31,614 nt of DNA from positions 1-31,614 of the forward strand of contig DDPE01000046.1 in NCBI GenBank assembly GCA_002342035.1, written 5' to 3'. Under the pieces are notes generated by a model. The model saw only the letters and a program-made list of their open reading frames with translations, was not told where the DNA came from and ran no database searches. Positions 16,795 to 24,380 of the stretch are shown one piece after another (within the stretch, counting starts at the first letter, position 1; the number at the start of each line of letters is the position of its first letter). Position numbers and translations under genes: made by a program. Source of the stretch: Asticcacaulis sp. UBA2476. GTDB lineage: Bacteria > Pseudomonadota > Alphaproteobacteria > Caulobacterales > Caulobacteraceae.

Positions 16795-16834
16795 TTGTGA
16801 TCACAACTAGGCCACCTGCGACCCCGCCTGTCAA
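16795..16834 (-). promoter_or_regulatory. puuC promoter region with TTGTGATCACAA operator
   Basis: Minus-strand TTGACA (16829-16834) is followed, after 19 bases, by TAGTTG, which runs into the 12-bp palindrome TTGTGATCACAA (16795-16806). If that is the promoter, the operator covers the -10 to +1 region, where a bound protein would repress. The spacer is slightly long, so the -10 is uncertain; the palindrome is clear. Confidence 0.65.
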
Positions 16835-16899
16835 GCGGCCGCCATAAGTTTGCAGCTTAAAGTAACCACCCCCTGTAATTTTAGTATCACTTGAATTAT

Positions 16900-18117
16900 A
16901 TGGAGCCGATGACACCGTGTCCTGTACCCGTAATCGAAGATGCCGATATGGCCGCCGCCATCGCTGCCGTGCGCGATAGCGTGGGCTTGCCCGTGGGCAG
17001 CCGCATCGTTGCGGCCATGTCGGGCGGGGTCGATTCGACCGTGGTCGCCGCCCTGCTGCATCAGGCGGGCTATGAGGTCATTGGCGTGACCCTACAACTC
17101 TATGACCACGGTGCGGCGCTCAAGAAAAGCGGTGCCTGCTGTGCCGGTCAGGATATTCACGACGCCCGCGTAGCGGCTGAGAAAATTGGCATCCCGCACT
17201 ATGTGCTGGATTACGAAAGCCGCTTCAAAGACAGCGTGATCGAGGAATTTGCGGACTCTTACCTGCGCGGGGAAACCCCTGTGCCGTGCATCCGCTGCAA
17301 TCAGACGGTCAAATTCCGCGACCTATTGGATGTCGCCCGCGATCTGGGGGCCGAGGCGATGGCGACCGGCCACTATGTCGAGCGTGAGTTGCGCGGCAAT
17401 CAGGTACAGATGCGTCGCGCCGCCGATAAGGCCCGCGACCAGAGCTATTTCCTGTTTGCCACCACCCAGGAGCAGCTTGACTACCTGCGCTTTCCGCTGG
17501 CGCGCATCCCAAAGCCGCAGGTGCGGGATCTGGCCCGCCAACTGGGCCTGAAAATCGCCCATAAACCTGATAGTCAGGACATCTGTTTTGTGCCGGAAGG
17601 CAAATACACCAACCTGATCGACCGCCTGCGCCCCGCCGGACACGCTAAGGGTTCAGGCCGCGACGCAGGTGATATCGTCCATATCGATGGTCGCGTTCTG
17701 GGCCAGCATGACGGCATCATCAGCTATACCATCGGGCAACGCCGCGGCCTCAACGTCGCGGTGGGTGAGCCCCTGTTTGTCGTGCGTCTTGATCCGGTGA
17801 AAAAGCACGTCATCGTTGGCCCGCGTGAAGCCCTGCTGACCGGGGCTCTGGCGCTGAAGGAACTGAACTGGCTGGGCGATGACGACAGCTTTGCGGCGGC
17901 TGCCGGCAAAAAGCTGGAGGTTCTGGCGCGGGTGCGCTCGACCCGCCCCCCGGTGCCAGCACAGCTTGATTTAGACGATGCCGGTCAGCCGATCATGCGC
18001 TTCATGGCCGGTGAAGAAGGTGTGGCGCCGGGTCAGGCCTGCGTGCTTTATGACCCGGAAGATACCGACCGCGTTCTGGGCGGCGGCTTTATCGCGCGCA
18101 CAGTGGCTCTTATTTAG
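16900..18117 (+). CDS. mnmA: tRNA-specific 2-thiouridylase MnmA
   Basis: Catalyses 2-thiolation of the wobble uridine in tRNAs for Lys, Glu and Gln, using ATP and a protein persulfide. The protein (about 405 residues) has the PP-loop AAMSGGVDSTVVAALL near the N-terminus, the catalytic Cys in PCIRCNQTVKFRDLL and the second, persulfide-forming Cys in KPDSQDICFVPEG; TGHYVERE and DQSYFL are also family segments. The C-terminal beta-barrel part ends in VLGGGFIART. The ATG at 16900 is used here; ATG 16909 or TTG 16891 are possible, and none has a good ribosome site. The stop codon lies inside a 60-bp tandem repeat. The gene is divergent from puuC. Confidence 0.95.
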   Translation: MEPMTPCPVPVIEDADMAAAIAAVRDSVGLPVGSRIVAAMSGGVDSTVVAALLHQAGYEVIGVTLQLYDHGAALKKSGACCAGQDIHDARVAAEKIGIPHYVLDYESRFKDSVIEEFADSYLRGETPVPCIRCNQTVKFRDLLDVARDLGAEAMATGHYVERELRGNQVQMRRAADKARDQSYFLFATTQEQLDYLRFPLARIPKPQVRDLARQLGLKIAHKPDSQDICFVPEGKYTNLIDRLRPAGHAKGSGRDAGDIVHIDGRVLGQHDGIISYTIGQRRGLNVAVGEPLFVVRLDPVKKHVIVGPREALLTGALALKELNWLGDDDSFAAAAGKKLEVLARVRSTRPPVPAQLDLDDAGQPIMRFMAGEEGVAPGQACVLYDPEDTDRVLGGGFIARTVALI

Positions 18118-18250
18118 TCCCTCGCCGGGCGGCGGCTACGCCACCTTGGCCGCCGCCGCAATGGCGGCTTACTTTAGTCCCTCGCCGGGCGGTGGCTACG
18201 CCACCTTGGCCGCGCCGCGGGTGGCGGCTTACTTTAGTCCCTCGCCGGGC
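18113..18250. repeat. 60-bp tandem repeat, two full copies plus a partial third
   Basis: Copies run 18113-18172 and 18173-18232, with the first 18 bases repeated again at 18233-18250. Each starts TTTAGTCCCTCGCCGGGC and is GC-rich with internal GGCGGC/GCCGCC dyads. The mnmA stop TAG (18115-18117) is inside copy 1. A related single copy is at 22383-22440. Confidence 0.9.
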
Positions 18251-18259
18251 AGGTGCACT

Positions 18260-18757
18260 CTAATCAACCTTGCCCTTAAGCGCCTTGAGTTCGCCGATAG
18301 TGATCGCCTCTTCGTCGCGATCAAACACCAGATCCTTGCGCTCCATCGCCTCACCGCAGTGGGCGCAGTGGCAGATCGGCTCAACCAGCGGATGCCCGCA
18401 GGTTTTGTGGAATATCTCGACCCTTGATTTATGCTCACCGTAGACATATTTCTTACCCCAGACATAGAGCCCGGTGATGGTCAGGGCCAGATCGGCCCCT
18501 TTGGCGGTCAGGATATATTCGTAGCGACGTGGCCGCTCATTATAGACGCGTGCCGCCAGCAGTTCCTCTGCCACCAGCATCTTAAGCCGCGACGCCAGGA
18601 CATTACGCGCCAGTCCCAGCTTTTCCTGAAATTGATCAAAGCGGGAAATCCCGCGAAAGGCGTCGCGGATGATCAGCAGAGTCCACGGATCGCCGACGAC
18701 GTCCAGTGCTGCCGCCACGGCGCAATTTTGTGATGAATAGTCCGCAGACCGGCCCAT
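18260..18757 (-). CDS. HxlR-family transcriptional regulator with C-terminal Cys cluster
   Basis: A winged-helix regulator of 165 residues. The HxlR core is GRSADYSSQNCAVAAALDVV, then PWTLLIIRDAFRGISRFDQF, with the recognition region LGLARNVLASRLKMLVAEELL and a wing YNERPRRYEYILTAKG. The C-terminal extension holds TCGHPLVEPICHCAHCGEAM, a possible metal-binding Cys/His cluster seen in some members. The ATG at 18757 is preceded by AGGGGAGGG about ten bases upstream and begins with the family's usual N-terminus, so the longer form from 18802 is not preferred. It converges on mnmA, with only the tandem repeat between. Targets and signal are unknown. Confidence 0.85.
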   Translation of the reverse strand: MGRSADYSSQNCAVAAALDVVGDPWTLLIIRDAFRGISRFDQFQEKLGLARNVLASRLKMLVAEELLAARVYNERPRRYEYILTAKGADLALTITGLYVWGKKYVYGEHKSRVEIFHKTCGHPLVEPICHCAHCGEAMERKDLVFDRDEEAITIGELKALKGKVD

Positions 18758-18886
18758 GATCGTTATGCCCTCCCCTGAGCTTACGATGGCATTGAAAGTC
18801 ATCGTCTACAGGCAACAGGCTTAAGAATTTCCTTATTAAACTCTTAAATTTAAAAGATTTTTTATTAACCAAACTTCGGTTTAGGC

Positions 18887-19405
18887 TTACCGGTCGAAGG
18901 CATAGAGCGCCGACAGCGCCCGCCGCATCAGCACTTCGTCACTCGACACAAAATCCTGCTCAAAGGTCTTACCGTTCCAGTAGACCAGAACGTCCATACC
19001 GGCATCAAGGCTGACCAGAACGCTGTCGTGGGGCGCACGGAAGCTGTCGGCCTCACAGGCCGCGCCATCGCCGCAGTCACGACGGAAGGCTTCATCGCCC
19101 GTAACCCGCAGGTTATAGCCTTCTCTGGCCGATACCGACGTGACCTTAATGTCCTGAACGCCGTCTAAACGATTCAAACGGACACGGATATCGAGACGGT
19201 CACGAGCCTGATCCCGCACCACCATGACCTCATCACGGCGGCCATCACCATCAAAATCACCGCCCAGAGCGGCACCGGAAACCGGAGACAACGACTCAGT
19301 GGTCATAACGGGCAATATCGTCTTGGCCGTGGCCATCTGCGCCCCGCACAGAACAACCGACGCCGCAAACAGACCTGCAATGACTTTAAAAGCCTTCGTT
19401 TCCAT
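18887..19405 (-). CDS. Small secreted protein with a Ca-binding-like FDGDGRRD loop
   Basis: Not recognised as a named family. The 172-residue product (ATG at 19405; a GTG codon lies just before it) starts with a Sec signal peptide, VIAGLFAASVVLCGAQMATA, with cleavage expected after about residue 27. The mature part opens with GGDFDGDGRRDEVMVVRD, which looks like an FG-GAP or EF-loop calcium site, where acidic residues alternate with Gly. Two Cys in RRDCGDGAACEADS probably form a disulfide. The remainder looks like beta strands (RDRLDIRVRLNRL, VLVSLDAGMDVLVYWNGKTF). It is monocistronic. Likely periplasmic; function unknown. Confidence 0.75.
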   Translation of the reverse strand: METKAFKVIAGLFAASVVLCGAQMATAKTILPVMTTESLSPVSGAALGGDFDGDGRRDEVMVVRDQARDRLDIRVRLNRLDGVQDIKVTSVSAREGYNLRVTGDEAFRRDCGDGAACEADSFRAPHDSVLVSLDAGMDVLVYWNGKTFEQDFVSSDEVLMRRALSALYAFDR

Positions 19406-19611
19406 CACTATACCCTGTTACCGTTTACCTTTTATCCGGGTCATCGTGCCGGTTTGAACCAGTTTCGATGCCCTTAAGCTTTTGTTAAGCAGGTTTGATG
19501 CCAGCCATTACGGCCGAGCTTGTCATCAGACTGACACAAGGTTTAACGCAGGTAAAGTAAAACTGTTAACCATACAGCATTTTGAAATGCCGAAGATTTC
19601 ATATATCGCAG

Positions 19612-19797
19612 TTACGTCAAATCGGATGCAGAGTCACCATCTTCCAGCCCCGGTTCAAACGGCCACAGGACATTGACAGGCGTTATATGAGCCCGCGACA
19701 GATGGGAGGCTTGCGGTAACGGTGGCCTAAACGGCACGCGATCGTTTTCGCTTATGAGCTGCGACAAGGTAACGGCCCCCAGGCTTAACAGAATCAT
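19612..19797 (-). CDS. Possible 61-residue small protein, weakly supported
   Basis: In an otherwise empty stretch of about 560 bp (19409-19973), this frame begins at an ATG with GGGAG eight bases upstream and encodes a hydrophobic start, MILLSLGAVTLSQLI, then a Pro-rich, acidic end. No family is recognised. The remainder of the gap shows no RNA gene or clear promoter, only the dispersed repeat at 19895-19961. The ribosome site and hydrophobic start are the only support. Confidence 0.3.
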   Translation of the reverse strand: MILLSLGAVTLSQLISENDRVPFRPPLPQASHLSRAHITPVNVLWPFEPGLEDGDSASDLT

Positions 19798-19894
19798 CGG
19801 ACTTACTCCCGGCGGATGGCGACGCGATAAATTGAGAATAAGTCGCATTTTTAAATTCTGGCAAGTCTTTTTTGATCAATCCGTTGTGATACCT

Positions 19895-19961
19895 CCAGGT
19901 TGCCGCTCGCAACCTGGCAAGGCCAAGCGGCCGCCCGAGCCTGCGAGGAAAGCCATGCGGC
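19895..19961. repeat. Dispersed GC-rich intergenic repeat, copy 2 (inverse of 4927-4991)
   Basis: Begins with a perfect 9-bp hairpin, CCAGGTTGC (19895-19903) with GCAACCTGG (19909-19917), then GGCCAAGCGGCCGCCCGAGC and ends AGCCATGCGGC. Its reverse complement aligns with 4927-4991 over most of its length. It follows the end of the DegT-type gene. Confidence 0.6.
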
Positions 19962-19973
19962 GATTGAGCTAAA

Positions 19974-21086
19974 CTATAGCGGCCAATACACCACCCGCCG
20001 GATCAGGTTATGCGCCGCCGGGGCCTGACGGGGGCTGCCAAACGCCCGCAAAGAGGTCGCGCCACGGGTCGCATCAATGCCCTGACGCCGTGCGCGCACC
20101 ACAACCTCATCCGGGTCGCCACACACCACCGGCATAACCCAGTAGGCGTTCTTTGCGGCCTCAGTGGCCAGCAGGGTCGCCCCCTTGGGCAGGCCGATCG
20201 CCACCTCTATGGCGCGGTTACGGCGTTTTCTCAGGTCATGGACCTGTCCCAGCCGCCGCGCCAACAGCCTGAGCAAGGCGCGCGGTGGGCGGTAGCGGAT
20301 CTGGGTAAGGATATTGCCGACCGAAAAGCCGCGCGCCAGCTTTCCGATCGTCGCGTCCGGGTCCTTACCCATCCCCTCCAGCACCCGAATGATCAGTCCA
20401 TAGATCAGCGGCGACGACGCCAGCTTAAGCCCCGCAATCTTTACGGCCCGCGCCCGCAGCCAGCCATCGCCGCGCATGGGCCAGTGGTTGAGGATCGCGC
20501 TCATGGCCTCGGCCCGCTCAGGTGAGCTGACCACCGCCACGGCGCCACCCAGCGCCGTGGCCCGCTTGACCGGCCCGAACGAAAACAGGCTGAGATCAAC
20601 CGCCGGGTCGCCGCGGTGGAAGTCGCCGCAAAAGGCCTGAGCGGCATCTTCGATCAGCACGGCCTCATGACGGCGGCATACCTCGGCCAGCGGCTTTAAG
20701 TCCGACACCGCGCCATAAAGCTGGGCGATGACCACAATGCGCGCCCCACTGTCTTTTAGGGCCTGCTCAAGGGCTTGCGGCGTCGGCAGCAGGGTTTCCG
20801 AAACGATATCAACGGCATGGACATCAAGGCCGTGGCTCTCGGCGATCATGCGCATGGTTTCGATATTGACCGCGCTCATGACAATCGATCCGGCCCCCAG
20901 TTCGGGGATCAGGGTGGTTAGTGCCGCATCAAACAGGGTACGCACCGATAATCCCGCCACTACGGGCCGGTCACCCCCAAAGCCATGGGCAATCTTTAAT
21001 CTTAGTGACGCCTCATCCTCGGCCACCGGCATGAACACTGACAACAGGTCTCTAAAACCGATATCGAGTTTCAGGCGGGGCTTCAT
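19974..21086 (-). CDS. DegT/DnrJ/EryC1/StrS-type PLP aminotransferase
   Basis: Fold-type I PLP enzyme, 370 residues. Recognised by the PLP-ring Asp147 in AVLIEDAAQAF and the Schiff-base Lys174 in SLFSFGPVKRATALGGAVAV, the family pattern of SFxxxK followed by a Gly-rich turn. The N-terminus is atypical: the usual substrate loop and NGTxAL segment are replaced by AGLSVRTLFDAALTTLI. The family normally makes amino sugars for surface polysaccharide or secondary metabolites, but no sugar-nucleotide genes lie beside it except the glycosyltransferase at 23.2 kb. It starts three bases after the stop of the secreted propeller gene, so the two are probably one operon. Substrate unknown. Confidence 0.85.
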   Translation of the reverse strand: MKPRLKLDIGFRDLLSVFMPVAEDEASLRLKIAHGFGGDRPVVAGLSVRTLFDAALTTLIPELGAGSIVMSAVNIETMRMIAESHGLDVHAVDIVSETLLPTPQALEQALKDSGARIVVIAQLYGAVSDLKPLAEVCRRHEAVLIEDAAQAFCGDFHRGDPAVDLSLFSFGPVKRATALGGAVAVVSSPERAEAMSAILNHWPMRGDGWLRARAVKIAGLKLASSPLIYGLIIRVLEGMGKDPDATIGKLARGFSVGNILTQIRYRPPRALLRLLARRLGQVHDLRKRRNRAIEVAIGLPKGATLLATEAAKNAYWVMPVVCGDPDEVVVRARRQGIDATRGATSLRAFGSPRQAPAAHNLIRRVVYWPL

Positions 21087-21089
21087 TTT

Positions 21090-22376
21090 CTACGGCCTGA
21101 GATCAATTTCGCCCACGATCGCGGGACCGGGGGTGACACTGAGCGGAGCACCATCCGCCCCGACATCCGACCACTGACTGCGGGCGATGAAGATCAGTTT
21201 ATTGCCGACCACCTGAAGCCCGGTCGGTTCGCGCAGCCCTTCCCCGCCGCGCACCAAGGTTTCGGCGCGGCTAATAGTTTTCCAGTCCGCCGACATCCGC
21301 AGGCGCAAGATCCGGTCAGGCTTGATACCGTTCTGAACCGCGATAAGGTCATTGCCATGACGGGCCAGACCATCAATGCCCAGCAGGGTTATGTTAGCGG
21401 GGGCTTCCAGCCGGTCCATATCGCCGCTGTCGAGATTGATCCGGTAAAGCCCGGAACTGTAATCAGAGACAATCAGCACATTGCCCGCTTCGTTTTCGAC
21501 CAACCCTTGCGGCGAGCCCATATAGCCTTCGGGGATAAGCACTTCAAAGGCACCGCTATAGTTATTTAGCCGCAGCACCTCGCCCTTTTGGCCATCGCTT
21601 ACATAAAGATCGGTCTTGCCCGCAAAGATATCGCCGAACCGGCGCGGTGCCGTCTCGTCCGTAAAGCGCGCCTTGACCTGCCCGCTCAGGCGGTCGATTT
21701 GCAGCACTTCCGCCACCGCCGGTTTGGCCGGATCATAGCCTTTGGTAACCGCCCCCGATGACGTCGCCACCCACAGGTCATCACCGCGCAAGGCTAGGCC
21801 GTAGGCGCCCACACCGTCTGGCAAGCTATAGAGTGGGTTCAGCACGCCGTTATTGACGACATTAACCGCCCCTCGGCTCAGGGCGCTGAGATAGGTCTTG
21901 CCGGACTTCGGCTCAATCGCCAGCCCTTCGGCGACGCTTAAGGCCGCATGACGCTGCACCGGCTTGAACGTGCCGATCGGTTCACTATTGGCCATCAGTT
22001 GCTGATCGAGCTTGGCGTCCCACAGGGGCGACAGTTGCGGATAGCTGGATTTACTGACGACCATGCCGCGCGCCAGATAATCGCGCAGGCTGGCTTTCGC
22101 TTCCGCCGTCTTGCCCGCCCCGGCCCGGGCCTGAGCTGACAAAAGCAGCACGGCACCTGATGACGGCATGATGATCAGGGCTTCGTCGCTGGCGGCGACC
22201 GCCTTATCCCATTCCTTGGCCTGCACGGCGCGGGCGGCTTCAATTCGTAAAGCCCGGAACCGGCCAAGATCAGAGTCAGGGTCAACCGTCTGGGCGGAAA
22301 CCGGCAAGACCGCGCACGCCATGACGCCTGCGGCCAAAACAGCCCTCAATCGCCCCCAAAGCCGCCTCATATCCAT
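21090..22376 (-). CDS. Secreted protein: TPR-like N-terminus and SMP-30/NHL-like beta-propeller
   Basis: A 428-residue protein with a Sec signal, LRAVLAAGVMACAVLPVSAQ (about 10-29). Residues 36-105 look like a helical TPR-type pair (ARAVQAKEWDKAVAASDEAL, LLLSAQARAGAGKTAEAKAS). From about 135 onward there are repeating strand blocks such as VAEGLAIEPKSGKTYLSAL, YGLALRGDDLWVATSSG, SPQGLVENEAGNVLIVSDY and GIDGLARHGNDLIAVQNG, as in SMP-30/gluconolactonase or NHL propellers. No catalytic residues can be assigned with confidence. It is followed immediately by the DegT-type gene. Likely periplasmic; function unknown. Confidence 0.8.
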   Translation of the reverse strand: MDMRRLWGRLRAVLAAGVMACAVLPVSAQTVDPDSDLGRFRALRIEAARAVQAKEWDKAVAASDEALIIMPSSGAVLLLSAQARAGAGKTAEAKASLRDYLARGMVVSKSSYPQLSPLWDAKLDQQLMANSEPIGTFKPVQRHAALSVAEGLAIEPKSGKTYLSALSRGAVNVVNNGVLNPLYSLPDGVGAYGLALRGDDLWVATSSGAVTKGYDPAKPAVAEVLQIDRLSGQVKARFTDETAPRRFGDIFAGKTDLYVSDGQKGEVLRLNNYSGAFEVLIPEGYMGSPQGLVENEAGNVLIVSDYSSGLYRINLDSGDMDRLEAPANITLLGIDGLARHGNDLIAVQNGIKPDRILRLRMSADWKTISRAETLVRGGEGLREPTGLQVVGNKLIFIARSQWSDVGADGAPLSVTPGPAIVGEIDLRP

Positions 22377-22382
22377 CCTTTC

Positions 22383-22440
22383 TTTTGCCCTCGCCGGGCG
22401 GCAGCATCCGCCGCCTTGGCCGCCGCCGCAATGGCGGCTG
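22383..22440. repeat. Single dispersed copy of the 60-bp repeat family
   Basis: Shares CCCTCGCCGGGCGGC and, further on, a 27-base run starting CCTTGGCCGCCGCCGC and ending GCGGCT with the tandem array at 18113-18250. It lies directly before the start of the propeller gene, in its leader. Confidence 0.8.
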
Positions 22441-22474
22441 AGTGGAATGATTCAAGAGAAAAATCATTCCACTC
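22440..22474. terminator. Strong hairpin after the Lrp-type gene
   Basis: Perfect 13-bp stem, GAGTGGAATGATT (22440-22452) with its complement (22462-22474), and a 9-base loop. It starts five bases beyond the lrp stop codon on the minus strand. There is no T-run after it in that direction, so termination is possible but not assured; it may instead protect mRNA ends. Confidence 0.5.
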
Positions 22475-22479
22475 TAGTT

Positions 22480-22977
22480 TTACGAATTCGTCATACGGTC
22501 GCCGATCACCAGCTTGAGCGGTACCGCCGTAGTGGTTTTAATGGACCTGACAATGATCCGGCTTTCAACCGAAGACACCAAATCGGAGGCAAGCAACTGA
22601 TCGCGCAGGAAGTCGTCATAGGCATGCATGTCACGCGTCATGATCCGCAGCATATAGTCTTCGCGGCCCGTGACCGTGGCGCATGACACCACTTCCGGCC
22701 ATTTGTCGAGGTTGGCCTCAAACGCCTCAAGGTTCTCGCGCGACGGCACCGACAGCTTAATGCCGGCATAGACCTCGAACCCCAGCCCCAGCTTTTCCGG
22801 ATCAAGCACGGTGACGCGCTTTTTGATCACGCCGATGTCTTCCAGCCGTTTGATGCGCCGCCAGCACGGCGACGGTGACAATCCGACCTTTTCGGCGATT
22901 TCAGCCACCGACAGACTGGCGTCTTCCTGAATGAGATCAAGAATTCTGGCATCCAGCTCGTCAATATTATCGGACAA
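22480..22977 (-). CDS. Lrp/AsnC-family transcriptional regulator
   Basis: A 165-residue feast/famine regulator. The N-terminal HTH is LDARILDLIQEDASLSVAEI followed by GLSPSPCWRRIKRLEDIGVI; the C-terminal RAM domain (about 65-150) includes VVSCATVTGREDYMLRIMTRD with the ligand-loop Gly, and DLVSSVESRIIVRSIKTTT. The preferred start is the TTG at 22977, which has GGGAG at -8 and gives the normal N-terminus; a TTG at 22998 is poorer. It is divergent from the glycosyltransferase. Such proteins often respond to an amino acid and control a neighbour, but no target can be named. The TGTGATCACA sites in the polyamine locus are not typical Lrp sites. Confidence 0.9.
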   Translation of the reverse strand: MSDNIDELDARILDLIQEDASLSVAEIAEKVGLSPSPCWRRIKRLEDIGVIKKRVTVLDPEKLGLGFEVYAGIKLSVPSRENLEAFEANLDKWPEVVSCATVTGREDYMLRIMTRDMHAYDDFLRDQLLASDLVSSVESRIIVRSIKTTTAVPLKLVIGDRMTNS

Positions 22978-23155
22978 CTTATTTTCTCCCAGGGGCAAAA
23001 ACCGATAAAGTTTTCCCGAAACGGGGGCGTTTTTGCTAATATCTACCTAGTACATCCCTAAAGCCGCGCCAAGTCATGAAAAACGGTTAATGCGCAAAAA
23101 TATGGATTTCCGAAGAAAACCGTCCTATCACCAGCGATTAGAAACGGAAGACAAT

Positions 23156-24175
23156 ATGCGCATACTTAATCTCATGCTGGCCAAAGGCCGTGGCGGTCTG
23201 GAGACCATGGCCGTGCGCTACCATCAGGCTCTGTCGGCTGGCGGTCATGAGGTCATGAGCCTTGGCCACCCGCAGGGCGAACTGGCGCGCCTGACCACAC
23301 CCTTTGCGCCCATTGTCTCGCATTTCAGCCATGACCCGCTGGCGGCCCTTGCCGTGCGCCGTCATATCTCGCGGTTTCAGCCTGACCTGATCCTGTGTCA
23401 CGGCAACCGCGCCATCGCCACCGCTGTTCACCCCATATGCGGTGGGGCCGGTAAGACCCTAGCCGTGGTCCATAATTTTCGCTTCAAACGCGATATCGCC
23501 AGGGCCCGTGCCGCCCTGACCGTCAGCCGCGCCGTGCGTGATGCCCTGCACACAGCGCACCCGTCTCTTACCATTTTCGACATGCCTAACTTCGCGCCGC
23601 TGGAGGCCCGTGCCGTTAAGCCCGCCCCCACAGACGTGCCGGTTATCGGCGCGCTGGGGCGGCTGCATGTCAATAAGGGCTTTGATATCCTGCTTGAGGC
23701 GGCAGCTGAGCTGGTGCGCGGCGGACGTGAGGTACGGCTGCGTATCGCCGGCGACGGGCCGGAAAAAGCCGCCCTTGAGGCCCAAACCGCCGCCATGGGC
23801 CTTAATGATCGCGTTGAATTTTGCGGCTGGGTAGACAGCCCTGCCGATTATCTGTCGGGGCTTGATCTGTTTGTGCTGTCATCAAGGGTCGAACCGTTCG
23901 GCCTTGTGGTGACCGAAGCCATGGCCGCGGGCGTGCCTGTCGTCTCATTCGATATCGACGGCCCGCGTGAGATTTTGCAGCCTGCGGGCTCTGCCCCGCT
24001 TGGCGTGCTGTGTGTACCACAGGACTCTCATGCTTTGGCTGAAGCCATCACCGCCACCATGAATGACTGGCCTGCCACCCTTGCCCGCGCTGAAACGGCG
24101 CGCATGGCGGCGCTTGAAACCTATGGTCAGGACGCGGGGGCGGCACGTCTTTCACAGATATTATCGTCGCTTTGA
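23156..24175 (+). CDS. GT4-family glycosyltransferase
   Basis: Retaining, GT-B fold glycosyltransferase of 339 residues, probably acting on the cytoplasmic face of the membrane in surface polysaccharide assembly. N-terminal acceptor domain: LMLAKGRGGLETMAVRYHQA with the glycine loop. C-terminal donor domain: GALGRLHVNKGFDILLEA (Arg169, Lys174), RIAGDGPEKAALE, and the E-x7-E motif EPFGLVVTEAMAAGVPVV (Glu246, Glu254). No membrane segment is evident. The ATG at 23156 has GGAAG five bases upstream; the longer frame from 23090 adds 22 unrelated residues and is not preferred. It is divergent from lrp and no other glycan genes follow, so the sugar and product are unknown. Confidence 0.88.
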   Translation: MRILNLMLAKGRGGLETMAVRYHQALSAGGHEVMSLGHPQGELARLTTPFAPIVSHFSHDPLAALAVRRHISRFQPDLILCHGNRAIATAVHPICGGAGKTLAVVHNFRFKRDIARARAALTVSRAVRDALHTAHPSLTIFDMPNFAPLEARAVKPAPTDVPVIGALGRLHVNKGFDILLEAAAELVRGGREVRLRIAGDGPEKAALEAQTAAMGLNDRVEFCGWVDSPADYLSGLDLFVLSSRVEPFGLVVTEAMAAGVPVVSFDIDGPREILQPAGSAPLGVLCVPQDSHALAEAITATMNDWPATLARAETARMAALETYGQDAGAARLSQILSSL

Positions 24176-24303
24176 TAAATATTACGGCCCTTTGCGAAAA
24201 TCGGCCAAAATCGACTTGATGCCACCGGCCTTATTGGTTATAGGCGTGGCCCTTCCCTAAAGGCGTTGACTACTCCGCCGTGAAGGGCAAGGACAGAACC
24301 CGT

Positions 24304-24380
24304 GGTTGGGTAGCTCAGATGGTTAGAGCGGTGGATTCATAACCCACAGGTCGGCGGTTCGATCCCGCCTCCAACCACCA
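24304..24380 (+). tRNA. tRNA with anticodon CAU (probably elongator Met)
   Basis: A 77-base cloverleaf including an encoded CCA. Acceptor GGTTGGG pairs with TCCAACC (one G-U), D-arm GCTC/GAGC, anticodon loop TTCATAA with CAT, variable AGGTC, T-arm GGCGG/CCGCC around TTCGATC. The anticodon stem GTGGA/CCCAC has an A-C apposition beside the loop. Lack of initiator features favours elongator Met; an Ile tRNA with lysidine is not excluded. Confidence 0.95.

Noticed and set aside
18113..18250. Tandem repeat as a CRISPR array
   Set aside because: The copies are contiguous, with no unique spacers and no cas genes.
22999..23155. Extended N-terminus for the glycosyltransferase from 23090
   Set aside because: The extra 22 residues do not resemble the family, and the ATG at 23156 has its own ribosome site.
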